A stretch of DNA of 64,000 bases. It comes from Sphingomonas sp. LaA6.9 (lineage in GTDB: Bacteria; Pseudomonadota; Alphaproteobacteria; Sphingomonadales; Sphingomonadaceae). Positions within the stretch are counted from its first letter, which is position 1. Each line of letters starts with the position of its first letter. Position numbers and translations under genes: made by a program. Below are positions 1 to 8,680 of this stretch, piece after piece. The stretch spans positions 124,001 to 188,000 of the forward strand of contig NZ_JAKVIO010000001.1 of assembly GCF_022601895.1 (NCBI RefSeq), given 5' to 3'. A model generated the notes under the pieces. It made no database searches and had not been told where the DNA came from. It saw only the letters and a list, made by a program, of their open reading frames with translations.

Positions 1-494
1 ACGACTGTCCGCAAGCCGAGCCTCAGCGCGCTGTCATAGCCCGACAACCCCTGCGCGAACCAGGTGACCTTTCCATCGCTGTACCGATAGATGCGGTAAC
101 CGACATTGCTGGCAGCAACCGAGCATTCCGTGATCGCGACCGCGCCGAGCCCCTCGATCATGCCCGACGATTCGGCGCCGCATGTCAGTTGCTCGCCACG
201 CGTCGCCGCGATCCGTGCTGCCGCCTGGGCTCCGTCGCGAAAGCCGTAGAGCTGGCCTATCGCGCGCGCGGCATCGCGGCACACGATCGTCCATGCGCGA
301 TCGAACATGCCGGCAAGCGCCTTGTCGGCGCCGTTGTTCTGCGCGCGGCACAGAACGCCGCCGCCACTGCCCAGCCGGAAACTGTCCTGCAGGCTGGGCC
401 GCGCCGATTGCGCTGCACCCGTGGTCGGCGCGAGCACGAGCGCGAGCGACAGCGTGGAAGCGAAGAAAAACTCGGCGCGCAATTGACCCTCCAT
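1..494 (-). CDS. Secreted protein, 5' part only (possible CHAT-domain family protein)
   Basis: An open reading frame runs from an ATG at 494 down through the left edge with no stop, so only about the first 164 residues are seen. It begins MEGQLRAEFFFAS, followed by a hydrophobic stretch and an AAQ-type signal peptidase site, so the product is probably exported. After this comes SLQDSFRLG and a region with regularly spaced Cys residues (VLCRAQ, IVCRDA, LTCGAE, ITECSV). The coding frame keeps a strong GC third-position bias, unlike the longer competing frame on the same strand. The SLQDSFRLG / CRDAA pattern reminds me of the N-terminus of sphingomonad proteins that carry TPR and CHAT domains further on. 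That family call is from memory, and the diagnostic C-terminal part lies outside the window. Confidence 0.6.
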   Translation of the reverse strand, partial: MEGQLRAEFFFASTLSLALVLAPTTGAAQSARPSLQDSFRLGSGGGVLCRAQNNGADKALAGMFDRAWTIVCRDAARAIGQLYGFRDGAQAAARIAATRGEQLTCGAESSGMIEGLGAVAITECSVAASNVGYRIYRYSDGKVTWFAQGLSGYDSALRLGLRTV

Positions 495-730
495 CCAGCT
501 GCCCGGCAGGCGCCCCCATGCGCCTGTTTCGCCGGCAACCCTCGAACTGCGACAGCTCGATTATCGAATCGCAGGCACGATACAACAGCCATGTGCAAAG
601 TCTAAGCCGTTCCGCATCAACAGCTTGTGCGCGGGCGCACAGAAAATTGCGACGCTGATCCACCAACGCCGCTTCGCCGTCTCGTCGTCGTCAATCTGCC
701 CGGAGCCTCGCGCGTCGGCTGGCCGCCAAT

Positions 731-1279
731 TCAGTGCGGCCAGGCCGTGGCCAGCAGTTCCGCCTTGCCGTCGACCACGCGCACCTCCAGCGTCGGCTTG
801 TCGGCGCGATCCTTTGAAAACAGTTCGAAAACGATGCTGCCGTCGGTTTCGCGGCTCTCGATGACGCGCACGGGAACAAAGGGGGTCGGCGACTTCGCCG
901 CGGCCGCTTTCGCATTGGCGGGTACATCCGCCCACGCGATGTCGCGCTGGATCTCGACGACGCGGAACACGCCATTCTCCCGAAGGATATCGAGTTCGAC
1001 CTCGCTTCCGTCAGGCCGGGCACCTTCAACATCGTAATAGATGCGTCCCTCGCGTTCCTTTCGCTCTGCGCCCGATATCCGGATGCCTTCGACGGTTTTT
1101 TCGGCCAGCTCGCGTATTTCTGCGGGGATCGCTGCTGCCGACAACTCGGTGACGACATCGTCCGACGCTGTTGTGGCTGGCGTTTCCGCTTCGCGATTTT
1201 CGGGCGGCACCACATTTTCGGGCGCACAGGCCGAGAGCAGACCCAATATGGATAGCTTTGCAAGACGAAGCATCGGCAC
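731..1279 (-). CDS. Small lipoprotein of unknown function (PepSY-like region)
   Basis: The 182-residue product starts MPMLRLAKLSILGLLSAC, a lipoprotein signal with lipobox LSAC at residues 15-18, so it is likely lipidated and membrane anchored. A Glu/Pro/Thr-rich linker follows. Next is a folded region with alternating charged and hydrophobic residues (ELAEKTVEGIRISGAERKE, then RIYYDVEGARPDGSEVELDI), a pattern reminiscent of PepSY-like domains. No catalytic motif is visible. It is on the same strand as the partial gene at 1..494, with 236 bp between them. It is divergent from the autotransporter at 1479, so the 199-bp gap probably holds promoters for both. Function is unknown. Confidence 0.72.
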   Translation of the reverse strand: MPMLRLAKLSILGLLSACAPENVVPPENREAETPATTASDDVVTELSAAAIPAEIRELAEKTVEGIRISGAERKEREGRIYYDVEGARPDGSEVELDILRENGVFRVVEIQRDIAWADVPANAKAAAAKSPTPFVPVRVIESRETDGSIVFELFSKDRADKPTLEVRVVDGKAELLATAWPH

Positions 1280-1478
1280 CTCTCAAGCCCGGACCGGGCG
1301 GGTTGCGAAGAGCAAGGCTATGTCAATGTCTTCGCGACCGCAAACAGGTTGAGCGCGCGTCGCGCGTCAGTAACGCGAGAGGAGGCCTGGGACCGCGGGT
1401 CGCTGGCTGCCCTCCAGCGGAACTCATTGCGTTACAGTGCGTTGATCTCGATGGGCCGCCAGAAGAGGGGACCGCGTT

Positions 1479-2945
1479 ATGGCGGCGTCGTTCGTTGGTG
1501 CAGCGGGCAGCAATCATGGCGCGGGGTATGGGCGTCCAGTCCCTGCAGAACTGAGCGCAATCGGAGTACGAGCCTTTCGTCGAGCGCTTCTCGGCGCCGC
1601 CGCGACCACGACATTCCTGTATCTTGTCCTCGCCGACGCGCAGGCACAATGCGTCCCCGACAATCCGCCAGCCGGCGCGACCGTGACCTGCACCGGCTTC
1701 GATAATGACGGCTATTCCGCCAGCAATGCACCGATCACCGTCGAGATCCTCCAGGGCGCGACCATTGCGGGCACCGGCCTGAGCATCGCGGGGTCGGGCG
1801 ACGTCAATATCGACAATTCGGGCGCGATCCAGGGCAGTTCGGGCACCGCCGTCCGGATCGACGGCGTCGCCGGCTTCACCAAGGTTTTCGAGAACCACAC
1901 CGGCGGCAGTCTGAACGGCAATTTCCTGGGCAGCGGCGATGGCCGGATCGTCATACAGCAAAATGGCAATTTCAATGCAGGCGTCACCATCACCGGCAAC
2001 GGCGTCAACGATCTCTACCTGTTCGCCAGTCGCGGCATATCCGGACCCGTCAACATCACGGGCAGCGACAATGCGATCGACAATGCGGGCTTCTTCAACA
2101 ATGGCCTGACGTTAGTTGCTACCGCGAACAATCTGATCGTGAATCGTGCCGGAGCGCAGCTCAGCGGCACATTTCGTGTCACCGGCGATGGCCAGAATTC
2201 GATCTTCAACGATGGAACGATCAACAACGGCATCGCAATCGTGAGCAATGGCGAGGTGTTCGTCGCCAATACGGGAACGATCAGCGGCAATATCGAGGAC
2301 ACGGGAAGCGCCCAGGATTTCATCGACAACACCGGGACGATCAACAATTCCATACTGCTCCATGGCGGGGACGATTTCGTCGTCAACCGCTCGGGCGTCG
2401 TGAACCTGCTGGCGCCGTTGTCAGGCCCCGGCATCCAGGGCGCTATCGAAACCGGAGAGGGCATGGATGTCCTGCGGATGCTGGATGGAGTCATCAACGG
2501 TCAGGTGCTGATGGGCAGCGACGCCGATTTCGCCACGGTGTCGGGCGGCCTCATTTCACAGGCCGTCCAGATGCAATCGGGCGCCGACCTGTTCTTCTGG
2601 AACGGGGGACAGATTGGCGCGCTCGACATGGGGATCGACGACGATGTCGCACTCTTCTCGCAGCTCGCACCATCCAACATGGCCAATTTCATGCCGATCA
2701 ATGGCGGTCTCGGCGACGATCGGCTCTACTTTGGCGCGACACGCGGCGAGGATGTCTCGCGCTTCACCAACTGGGAGCTGTTCGAACTCGACAATGGCTC
2801 GACACTGACATTCTCCAATTTCTCGACGCTGACCCTGGGGGATTCGGGGACGGGCACCGGCGAACTCTATATCGACGAGACGAGCACGGTGTTCGCGGGC
2901 AATGGCACGCACACCGTTGCGCCCTTACCGCCGGCCAGCTGGTAA
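1479..2945 (+). CDS. Autotransporter, passenger-domain part (5' half of a frameshifted gene)
   Basis: This encodes 488 residues. A hydrophobic signal region around residues 30-56 ends in ADAQAQC. It is followed by a passenger built of irregular repeats with NTGTI/NDGTI, IDNSG and LxGDGxN-like turns, typical of a right-handed beta-helix. The frame ends at TAA 2943-2945 just after GTHTVAP. In the +2 frame the expected continuation ([16 protein letters not shown]..., then [12 protein letters not shown]) starts at once from 2927. One base therefore appears to be missing near 2926, and the gene is split from its beta-barrel half. The ATG at 1479 has a purine-rich GAGGGGA upstream. This is either a real pseudogene or a sequence error. 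Confidence 0.75.
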   Translation: MAASFVGAAGSNHGAGYGRPVPAELSAIGVRAFRRALLGAAATTTFLYLVLADAQAQCVPDNPPAGATVTCTGFDNDGYSASNAPITVEILQGATIAGTGLSIAGSGDVNIDNSGAIQGSSGTAVRIDGVAGFTKVFENHTGGSLNGNFLGSGDGRIVIQQNGNFNAGVTITGNGVNDLYLFASRGISGPVNITGSDNAIDNAGFFNNGLTLVATANNLIVNRAGAQLSGTFRVTGDGQNSIFNDGTINNGIAIVSNGEVFVANTGTISGNIEDTGSAQDFIDNTGTINNSILLHGGDDFVVNRSGVVNLLAPLSGPGIQGAIETGEGMDVLRMLDGVINGQVLMGSDADFATVSGGLISQAVQMQSGADLFFWNGGQIGALDMGIDDDVALFSQLAPSNMANFMPINGGLGDDRLYFGATRGEDVSRFTNWELFELDNGSTLTFSNFSTLTLGDSGTGTGELYIDETSTVFAGNGTHTVAPLPPASW

Positions 2946-3058
2946 CCGTCTCCAATCTCGGCCTGATCGATCTCACCAACAGCCAGGCGACCGCCTTCGA
3001 CCGGTTCGTCGTACGCGGCAATTATTACGGCACCAACGGACGGCTGGCGCTGCAGACC

Positions 3059-4915
3059 GTGCTCGGCAGCGACAATTCGCCGTCAGACCAGTTGGTGATC
3101 AGCGGTGGCGGCGCGCAAGGCTATGGCAACACTGCCATCAGCATCATCAATCTCGGCGGCCTTGGCGCCTTGACCACGCTTGACGGCATCCGCGTTGTCG
3201 ATGCCGCCAATGGCGCGCTAACCACCGCCGACGCATTCTCGCTGGCCGGAACCGTCGCCGCGGGGATGTTCGAATATCTTCTGTACCGTGGCGGTGTCAG
3301 CGCAGGAACCGAACAAAGCTGGTTCCTGCGATCGCATGAAATCGTCCCGACCCCCACGCCGACGCCAACACCAACACCCACGCCGACGCCAACGCCAACG
3401 CCAACGCCGACACCCACGCCGACACCGACACCGACACCCACGCCGACACCGACGCCGACACCCACGCCGACACCGACGCCGACACCCACGCCGACACCCA
3501 CGCCGACGCCAACGCCGACGCCAACGCCGACACCCACGCCGACGCCAACACCCACGCCGACGCCAACGCCGACACCCACGCCGACGCCAACACCCACGCC
3601 GACACCCACGCCGACGCCAACACCCACGCCGACGCCAACGCCAACACCAACACCGACGCCGACGCCGACGCCCACCCCCACTCCGACACCACCGCCGGTG
3701 CCTACTCCCACGCCCACTCCGACACCTCCACCAGTGCCGACGCCCACGCCGACGCCACCCCCGGTGCCGACACCCACGCCCACGCCGACACCCACGCCCA
3801 CGCCGACACCCACGCCAACGCCGACACCACCCCCTACGCCGACACCTACACCTACACCGCCGACGCCCACGCCAACGCCGGCACCTACGCCTCCGACTCC
3901 CACGCCGACGCCGAGTTGCCTCGACCCCGACTGCGAAATACCGATCATCCGCCCGGAGGTGCCGAGCTATTCGCTCGTCCCCACCATTGCGCAGGAAATG
4001 GGGCTGTCGGCGCTCGGCACCTTTCATGAGCGTCAGGGTGATCAGTCGCTGCTCGCCGGTGACGGCGCCTTCGCAGCCGCATGGGCGCGGACGTTCGGCG
4101 ACAAGCGCGAGCAGCGTGGGGACCAGATCGTGGCCGGCACAGACTTCCAGCTGGCGCCCAGGTTCGACGGCGATATCTGGGGTATCCAGGCCGGCGTCGA
4201 TCTCTATGCGCGCGAATATGGCGACGGCCGACAGAACCGCTTCGGCCTGTTCTACACGCATAGCGAGGCATCGGGTGCGACGCGCGGCAACGTGCTCGCG
4301 AGGATCAACGACGCGGCGGGTCTGACCAGATTGAATGCGGACAGCGGGGGTGTCTACGCCACCTATATCGGGGCCGGGCGCTGGTATGCCGATCTTGTGG
4401 CGATGTACTCATGGCTGTCGGGCCGCGGCTCATCGTACCGCGGCATCAGCGCGGATTTCGAGGGTGAGTCCTTCCTCTTCTCGGCAGAGGGCGGCTATCC
4501 GATCGCGATCGCGGATAGCTGGACGGTCGAGCCTCAAGCGCAGTTCGTCATCCAGAATGTCTCGATCGACCCGAGCAGCGATCTTTTTAGCGAGATACGC
4601 TTCGACGATGTGACGACCTATACCGGTCGGATCGGCGCGCGGATCGAGGGGCAGGCCGAAATCGAGTCAACGATCTTTCAGCCCTTCGTAAACGTCGACA
4701 TCTGGCACACCTTTGCGGGCACGACCGAAATTTTCTTCAACGATGCAGCACTCAAAACCAATAGCGGCGCAACCACGCTGAAGGTCGGCGGAGGCTATAC
4801 CGCAATCCTCAGCCCGGGGATCAGTCTTCATGCCGGGGTCGACTGGGGCACCAATCTCAACGGCAGCAGCTATGACACGATCGGCGCCAATGTCGGCCTA
4901 CGCATCACGTGGTGA
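3059..4915 (+). CDS. Autotransporter, Pro-Thr linker and beta-barrel part (3' half of a frameshifted gene)
   Basis: The frame is open from about 2927 and the first usable start (GTG) is at 3059. It continues the passenger's C-terminal cap, with [13 protein letters not shown] and [19 protein letters not shown], the classic junction found in sphingomonad and pertactin-like autotransporters. A Pro-Thr tract of about 189 residues follows (3347-3913). Then comes an outer-membrane autotransporter beta-domain of about 315 residues, from [16 protein letters not shown], with alternating amphipathic strands and a terminal aromatic residue (VGLRITW). Translated alone it would lack a signal peptide, so it is probably only functional if fused to the upstream half by correcting one base near 2926. 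Confidence 0.75.
   Translation: MLGSDNSPSDQLVISGGGAQGYGNTAISIINLGGLGALTTLDGIRVVDAANGALTTADAFSLAGTVAAGMFEYLLYRGGVSAGTEQSWFLRSHEIVPTPTPTPTPTPTPTPTPTPTPTPTPTPTPTPTPTPTPTPTPTPTPTPTPTPTPTPTPTPTPTPTPTPTPTPTPTPTPTPTPTPTPTPTPTPTPTPTPTPTPTPTPTPTPTPTPTPPPVPTPTPTPTPPPVPTPTPTPPPVPTPTPTPTPTPTPTPTPTPTPPPTPTPTPTPPTPTPTPAPTPPTPTPTPSCLDPDCEIPIIRPEVPSYSLVPTIAQEMGLSALGTFHERQGDQSLLAGDGAFAAAWARTFGDKREQRGDQIVAGTDFQLAPRFDGDIWGIQAGVDLYAREYGDGRQNRFGLFYTHSEASGATRGNVLARINDAAGLTRLNADSGGVYATYIGAGRWYADLVAMYSWLSGRGSSYRGISADFEGESFLFSAEGGYPIAIADSWTVEPQAQFVIQNVSIDPSSDLFSEIRFDDVTTYTGRIGARIEGQAEIESTIFQPFVNVDIWHTFAGTTEIFFNDAALKTNSGATTLKVGGGYTAILSPGISLHAGVDWGTNLNGSSYDTIGANVGLRITW
3347..3913 (+). repeat. Pro-Thr coding tandem repeat (6-bp unit), about 567 bp
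   Basis: About 189 codons alternate almost perfectly between Pro (CCx) and Thr (ACx). The 6-bp unit varies between CCGACG, CCGACA, CCAACG, CCAACA and CCCACG, and longer 12-24 bp higher-order repeats are visible (for example ACGCCGACACCC recurring). The last third has PPP and PPV interruptions. In the protein this is an extended, probably rigid spacer between passenger and beta-barrel. Such tracts can change length by slippage and are also hard to assemble. Confidence 0.9.
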
Positions 4916-4999
4916 CCGTCGGATCACACGCCCCCTTCCGTTCACGCCGGCTGACGCTACGATAATGCCGGTGAACGCGCCTGGAGGATGCCGCGCACG

Positions 5000-6652
5000 A
5001 TGAAGCTGACATGCTATGTCTATTCGGGCTGGCAGCCGCGCATCCGCGCCGCGCCGCAAGGTCGCGAATGGATGGATGCCACGCCCGAGCGCTTCGCCTA
5101 TCGCTGCCTGCCACTCGATATCGCCAATGCGCATGGCTGGGAGCTGCTGAGCCCCGTCGGGTTCGAGGCCGAATGGAATGGCGGCAGTGCGCCCGGCGAT
5201 GTCGTCATCCGCCCCGATCCCGGATCGCCCGACCACCAGTTGCCCGTGGCGCTTTTCGGCCAGGGCGTGCTCACCTTTCATGTCGAAGGGCTGTTCCGTA
5301 CCGAGCCAGGCGTCAATCTGTGGGTCGGCGGATCGCCCAACAGCGCCAAGGACGGGATTGCCGCGCTCTCGGGCATCATCGAAACCGACTGGTCACCCTA
5401 TAGCTTCACGATGAACTGGCGCTTCACGCGGCCCAACCAAGTGATCCGCTTCGAGGAGAATGAGCCCTTCTGCTTCCTGTTTCCCGTCGCGCGTGGGAGC
5501 GTCGAGCAGGTCGAGCCGGAGATCCGGCCGATCGACGAAAACCCTGAGTTCCGGCTGCAATTCGAGGACTGGAGCAAGTCGCGCGACGCCTTCCACGCCG
5601 AAATGGCGAACAGCCCGGCTGCCGCGCCGTCGGCGAAATGGCAGAAGTTCTATTTTCGCGGCACCGATGCATCGGGCGTGCCCGGGCCAGCCGATCATCA
5701 GTCGAAGCTCAGGCTCGCCGAGTTCAAGGGCGCCGATGCCTATCACCGCGAGGCGCCGCCGCGAGCGCAGTGCCCCCATGCCCCCACGCACCCTGCAGCC
5801 AAGGCGCCGCCGGCGGCGCCTGCTGCAAAGCTCGACTGGATCATGCAGTCGCTGCAACGCCTCGATGCGCTGTCCGCCCGCCGCCAGATACCCCGCTATT
5901 CAGCCATCGACGAGGACAGTTTCCTCGACAACCACTATGCCGCCAACTGGCCCGCGCTGCTGTGCGGCGAGATGCGGGGCTGGCCCGCGCTCGAACGCTG
6001 GACGCCCGAATATCTGAAGCGGCTGGTGGGCTCCGCGATGGTCGAGGTCCAGGCCGATCGCGTGGCCGATGCCGATTTCGAGCGGCATATGGCCGCACAC
6101 AGCACGGTCATGGCCTTCGACGCCTTCATCGACCGGATCAGTGCCCCCGGCGCAGGCAACGCAACCTATCTGACCGCCTATAATTCGGCGGCAAACAGCC
6201 GCGCACTCGCGCCGCTGCATGCCGATCTGGGCTTTGTCGACAAGCTGCTTTCGCGCGAATGTGACCAGCCGCATGGTATGATGTGGATCGGGCCGCTCGG
6301 CACATTTACCCCGCTTCACCACGATCTGACCAACAATCTGCTGCTCCAGCTGGTCGGAAGCAAGCGCGTGCTGCTTGCCAGCCCGCTTGCGACGCCCCGC
6401 ATCTACAATGACCATCATGTCTATAGCGAGATCCGTGATCTTGCCGAACCCGAGCTTCTCGCGCGCTTTCCGCTCCTCGAAGGGGTGAAGGTGCATCAGG
6501 TCGACCTCATGCCCGGCGATGCGCTGTTCGTCCCGCTGGGCTGGTGGCACCAGGTGACCTCGCTCGACTTCAGCGTGACGATCACCCACACCAATTTCCG
6601 CTGGGCCAACGACTTTCACGGAAACTATCCGTCCGATCCCGCGCCCCGGTGA
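5000..6652 (+). CDS. DUF6065 - cupin-like (JmjC-type) dioxygenase fusion protein
   Basis: The product is about 550 residues. Residues 1 to about 230 (MKLTCYVYSGWQPRI..., ..GWELLSPVGFEAEWNGG) look like a DUF6065 protein. A Pro/Ala-rich linker follows. From about residue 280 there is a cupin_8/JmjC-like domain, with SFLDNHYAANWPALLCGEM, then HHD at residues 440-442 (HxD metal ligands) and the distal ligand in GWWHQV (H517). Enzymes of that fold are usually Fe(II)/2-oxoglutarate hydroxylases. An ATG at 4988 is also in frame, but GGAGG at 4983-4987 abuts it. The ATG at 5000 has a 12-nt spacing and matches where the DUF6065 domain starts. The gene stands alone, and its substrate is unknown. Confidence 0.82.
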   Translation: MKLTCYVYSGWQPRIRAAPQGREWMDATPERFAYRCLPLDIANAHGWELLSPVGFEAEWNGGSAPGDVVIRPDPGSPDHQLPVALFGQGVLTFHVEGLFRTEPGVNLWVGGSPNSAKDGIAALSGIIETDWSPYSFTMNWRFTRPNQVIRFEENEPFCFLFPVARGSVEQVEPEIRPIDENPEFRLQFEDWSKSRDAFHAEMANSPAAAPSAKWQKFYFRGTDASGVPGPADHQSKLRLAEFKGADAYHREAPPRAQCPHAPTHPAAKAPPAAPAAKLDWIMQSLQRLDALSARRQIPRYSAIDEDSFLDNHYAANWPALLCGEMRGWPALERWTPEYLKRLVGSAMVEVQADRVADADFERHMAAHSTVMAFDAFIDRISAPGAGNATYLTAYNSAANSRALAPLHADLGFVDKLLSRECDQPHGMMWIGPLGTFTPLHHDLTNNLLLQLVGSKRVLLASPLATPRIYNDHHVYSEIRDLAEPELLARFPLLEGVKVHQVDLMPGDALFVPLGWWHQVTSLDFSVTITHTNFRWANDFHGNYPSDPAPR

Positions 6653-6783
6653 CGAAATCGGCTCGAAAACGCAAAGGGCGAGCCAATCGGCAATTTAGCG
6701 CTATTCCGGGCCTCGATAGCGACCGGATTGCTGAAGACATTTCAAATATGCAAGTTTGCTCAAGGGGCTGTGTGAGTGACAAT

Positions 6784-7674
6784 TCACGCTGCGTCGAGCG
6801 CCTTCATGCGCGCCGCCTTGGTGTCCTTGACGGGCGGCAGTCCGAACATCCGACCATATTCACGCGTGAATTGCGACACGCTTTCATAGCCGACCTCGAA
6901 GGCTGCGCCGCTGGCGCTTTTCCCTTCCGACAACATCAGCCGTCGTGCCTCTATCAGCCGCAGATGCTTCTGAAACTGCAGAGGCGATAATGACGTGACC
7001 GCGCGGAAGTGCTGGTGGAAGGAGGACGGACTCATTCCCGCCACCGTCGCGAGCCGCTCGACCGGAAGCGGCTGCGCGAATTCGGTTCGCAACAGGGCAA
7101 CTGCCCGCGCCACTCGCCGCACATGGCCTTCCAGCCAGCCCAGATGACGTATCGCCGTGCCCAACCGTCCCGCCAGCAGCCAGTAATGCATCTCGCGCAC
7201 GAGTTGCGACTGCAGCACCGGGATCGACGCAGGGCGATCGAGCAGCCGCATCAGGCGCAGCGCGGCATCGGCGACCTCGACATCGGTTGGATCGACGCGG
7301 ACCGGCGCGTGGTCAGCCACCAGCCCGGCCTCCATTTCCGCCGCAAGCTCCGCGAGCACGGCGAGGTCGAGTTCGAGTACCAGCGAATAATATGGGGCTG
7401 CCACGCTCGCGCGCGTTATCTGGCTCACGATAGGCACATCGGCCGCGATCAGCAGCGTATCGCCAGCGGAAAAGGCGAAATCCTGCGTTCCCATTGTCAC
7501 ATGCTTGCCGCCTTGCGCCACGATACAGACCATGGGACGGGAAACGTCGTGGAGAAGCCCGCTGGGCGCCGTCGCGCGCACGGCCGAAAGGCCCGGAATC
7601 GGCGTCCGCGCAATGCCGTTCGCATCGGCATGGGCGTCGGCGTAGCGGCTGACGGCGGTGAGCAGGCTGGTCAT
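6784..7674 (-). CDS. AraC-family transcriptional regulator
   Basis: The product is 296 residues starting MTSLLTAVSRYADAHAD. The N-terminal half matches the AraC_N type effector domain (TPIPGLSAVRA..., RPMVCIVAQGGKHVTMG, AGDTLLIAADVPIVSQITRAS). The C-terminal 100 residues hold two helix-turn-helix motifs, including LATVAGMSPSSFHQHFRAVT and AAFEVGYESVSQFTREYGRMFG with the usual PxxF..R-type ending. The frame stays open upstream to 7818, but the ATG at 7674 fits the family N-terminus. It is divergent from the short-chain dehydrogenase at 7812 and separated from it by 137 bp, a standard arrangement for a regulator and its target. The regulated link is inferred. Confidence 0.9.
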   Translation of the reverse strand: MTSLLTAVSRYADAHADANGIARTPIPGLSAVRATAPSGLLHDVSRPMVCIVAQGGKHVTMGTQDFAFSAGDTLLIAADVPIVSQITRASVAAPYYSLVLELDLAVLAELAAEMEAGLVADHAPVRVDPTDVEVADAALRLMRLLDRPASIPVLQSQLVREMHYWLLAGRLGTAIRHLGWLEGHVRRVARAVALLRTEFAQPLPVERLATVAGMSPSSFHQHFRAVTSLSPLQFQKHLRLIEARRLMLSEGKSASGAAFEVGYESVSQFTREYGRMFGLPPVKDTKAARMKALDAA

Positions 7675-7811
7675 TGCATGGATGCTACTCCCATTATCGC
7701 GTCGCGCCGAGTCATTCGGAGGATCGGGCAAAAAACCGAGAGGACCCGGCAACAACCGACGAGCCCCGCGCGGCATATATCGGCAGCCACACAAGCAGCA
7801 GGAGTCCCCCC

Positions 7812-8567
7812 ATGACAAAGATTGCTCTCGTTACAGGTGCCAGCCGCGGCCTCGGCCGTAACACCGCGCTCAGCATCGCGCGCCGCGGCGGCGACGTCGT
7901 CATCACCTATCACAGCCGTTCCGACGAGGCCGATGCGGTCGTCGCGGAGATTCAGGCAATGGGCCGCAGGGCCGTCGCGCTCCAGCTCGACACCGGCGAT
8001 GTCGCAGGTTTCGGCGCCTTCGCCGATCGGTTGCGCGGGGCGCTGGCCGAGACCTGGCAACGCGACAGCTTCGACCACCTCGTCAACAATGCCGGACATG
8101 GCGACTATGCGCTGATCGCCGAGACAAGCGAGGCGCAGTTCGACCGGCTGGTCGATGTCCACTTCAAGGGCGTGTTCTTTCTGACCCAGGCGTTGTTGCC
8201 GCTGATCGCGGATGGCGGCCGGATCGTTAACCTGTCCACCGGACTTACCCGGATCACCTATCCCGGCTACGCCGCCTATGCGGCGGTGAAGGGCGCGGTC
8301 GAGGTACTGACCCGCTACATGGCGAAGGAACTCGGCGCGCGCGGCATCGCGGTGAATGCGGTGGCGCCGGGCGCGATCGAGACGGATTTCGGCGGGGGCG
8401 TTGTGCGTGACAATCCCGAGCTCAACGAGCAGTTTGCCGAGCTCACCGCGCTCGGTCGGGTCGGCCTTCCCGACGATATCGGACCCATGATCGCCAGCCT
8501 CGTCACCGAAGACAATCGCTGGGTCAATGCGCAGCGTATCGAAGTGTCCGGCGGTCAAGGCATCTAG
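7812..8567 (+). CDS. Short-chain dehydrogenase/reductase (SDR family)
   Basis: This 251-residue classical SDR oxidoreductase has an N-terminal NAD(P)-binding TGASRGLG motif (residues 8-15), a structural NNAG motif near residue 95, and the catalytic set S142, Y156 and K160 (YAAVK). PGAIETDF follows at the usual distance. The start ATG at 7812 is preceded by AGGAG at 7799-7803. The long upstream open frame is not used, because it would overlap the divergent AraC gene. The substrate cannot be predicted. The divergent AraC regulator probably controls it, as is common for SDRs induced by electrophiles or alcohols. Confidence 0.92.
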   Translation: MTKIALVTGASRGLGRNTALSIARRGGDVVITYHSRSDEADAVVAEIQAMGRRAVALQLDTGDVAGFGAFADRLRGALAETWQRDSFDHLVNNAGHGDYALIAETSEAQFDRLVDVHFKGVFFLTQALLPLIADGGRIVNLSTGLTRITYPGYAAYAAVKGAVEVLTRYMAKELGARGIAVNAVAPGAIETDFGGGVVRDNPELNEQFAELTALGRVGLPDDIGPMIASLVTEDNRWVNAQRIEVSGGQGI

Positions 8568-8588
8568 ACCGGGCCGTTGACGAGAACA

Positions 8589-8619
8589 GGGGCTGGCGGA
8601 CATCGGTTCCGCCAGCCCC
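8589..8619. terminator. GC-rich hairpin between convergent genes
   Basis: The arms GGGGCTGGCGGA and TCCGCCAGCCCC form a perfect 12-bp stem with a 7-nt loop, placed 22 nt after the SDR stop and 62 nt after the end of the ROK gene. It probably ends transcription from both sides. There is no clear U-tract on either strand, so termination is inferred from position and stability. Confidence 0.55.
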
Positions 8620-8680
8620 CACAGCCGACAGCCTTTCATGCCTGTCCCCGCGAATCCGAATCCGCGGTCTCGCGAGATCG

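Noticed and set aside
34-666. A 210-residue minus-strand frame at the left edge
   Set aside because: Arg-rich shadow frame; the neighbouring frame starting at 494 has a signal peptide and normal composition and continues off the edge.
3347-3913. Tandem repeat region as a CRISPR array
   Set aside because: The unit is 6 bp, there are no unique spacers, no cas genes, and it keeps a coding frame.
3121-3948. Minus-strand Gly-Val repeat protein
   Set aside because: It is simply the reverse reading of the Pro-Thr coding repeat inside the autotransporter.
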